5,017 nt of DNA, taken from NCBI GenBank assembly GCA_017304275.1, contig JAFKKW010000507.1:1-5017 (forward strand), in the 5' to 3' direction. Made by a program: the position numbers and the translations under genes. Shown here piece by piece: positions 4,945 to 5,017 of the stretch (position 1 is the first letter of the stretch; the number at the start of each line of letters is the position of its first letter). Below the pieces are notes generated by a model. The model did no database searches. It saw only the letters and a list, made by a program, of their open reading frames with translations, and had not been told where the DNA came from. The stretch comes from Hyphomicrobiales bacterium. GTDB lineage: Bacteria; Pseudomonadota; Alphaproteobacteria; Rhizobiales; Hyphomicrobiaceae.

Positions 4945-5017
4945 TTGAGGACGGATGCCGCACCGCCGGGCGTGCCCCACGGCATCACCGGCGACTCGCA
5001 CCAGCCGCCGCCCGCGG
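4945..5017 (+). CDS. Possible start of the next gene (cut by right edge)
   Basis: The frame beginning at TTG 4945 is open to the window edge (24 codons, starting LRTDAAPPGVPHG). Its composition by codon position looks coding: nearly all third positions are G or C, while the A/T bases gather at second positions. The Shine-Dalgarno is weak (GAG at 4936-4938). A competing start is the ATG at 4955 in another frame, preceded by GAGG at 4947-4950, but its peptide is arginine/proline-rich and looks like a shadow. Too short to assign a product. Confidence 0.3.
   Translation, partial: MRTDAAPPGVPHGITGDSHQPPPA

Noticed and set aside
3638..4963. 441-residue open frame on the minus strand, longer than the plus-strand gene it covers
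   Set aside because: It is a Leu/Val/Gly/Arg-rich antisense shadow with no signal, domain or ribosome site. The plus strand has AGGAGG, a signal peptide and a sensible helical protein.
1..5017. Defence, toxin-antitoxin, mobile or otherwise new multi-gene system
   Set aside because: No nuclease, ATPase, reverse transcriptase, transposase, array or terminal repeat is visible. The genes read as ordinary envelope-related chromosomal genes.

Overview
The window is GC-rich and densely packed, with strong G/C bias at third codon positions. It looks like chromosomal DNA of an alphaproteobacterium, most likely of the Hyphomicrobiales (Rhizobiales). This is inferred from base composition, from the family mix (a DUF4287/DUF5655-like protein, a small SH3b exported protein, an ICMT-like methyltransferase) and from a copy of a GTCATCCCGG-type intergenic palindromic repeat. 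No rRNA or tRNA gene, CRISPR array, insertion sequence, integrase or phage gene is visible.

Layout, left to right. (1) 1-126, minus: the 5' end of an exported protein running off the left edge. (2) 127-354: a divergent intergenic region. (3) 355-840, plus: a small lipoprotein of unknown function. (4) 841-970: a convergent intergenic region with a hairpin just after the lipoprotein stop and the palindromic repeat. (5) 971-1774, minus: a two-helix membrane protein of the DUF218 (YdcF/SanA/ElyC) family. It lies 44 bp downstream of (6) 1819-2127, minus: a small exported SH3b protein with four cysteines, so 6 then 5 may be one transcript. (7) 2128-2316: a divergent regulatory region with a perfect 6+4+6 inverted repeat. 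(8) 2317-2808, plus: an ICMT/PEMT-type integral membrane methyltransferase, followed after 13 bp by (9) 2822-3577, plus: a DUF4287/DUF5655-like two-domain protein. (10) 3665-4942, plus: an exported, cysteine-free, coiled-coil-rich 425-residue protein starting at TTG behind a perfect AGGAGG. (11) From about 4945: a possible start of the next plus-strand gene, cut by the window edge.

The unifying theme is the cell envelope. Six of the seven well-supported genes encode exported, lipid-anchored or membrane proteins; the DUF4287-like protein is the exception. I see no defence, toxin-antitoxin, biosynthetic or mobile module and would not claim a new system here. The genes I would look at first are the coiled-coil periplasmic protein and the DUF4287/DUF5655-like protein. 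Several long ORFs on the opposite strand, one longer than the real gene it covers, are composition-driven shadows and were left out.
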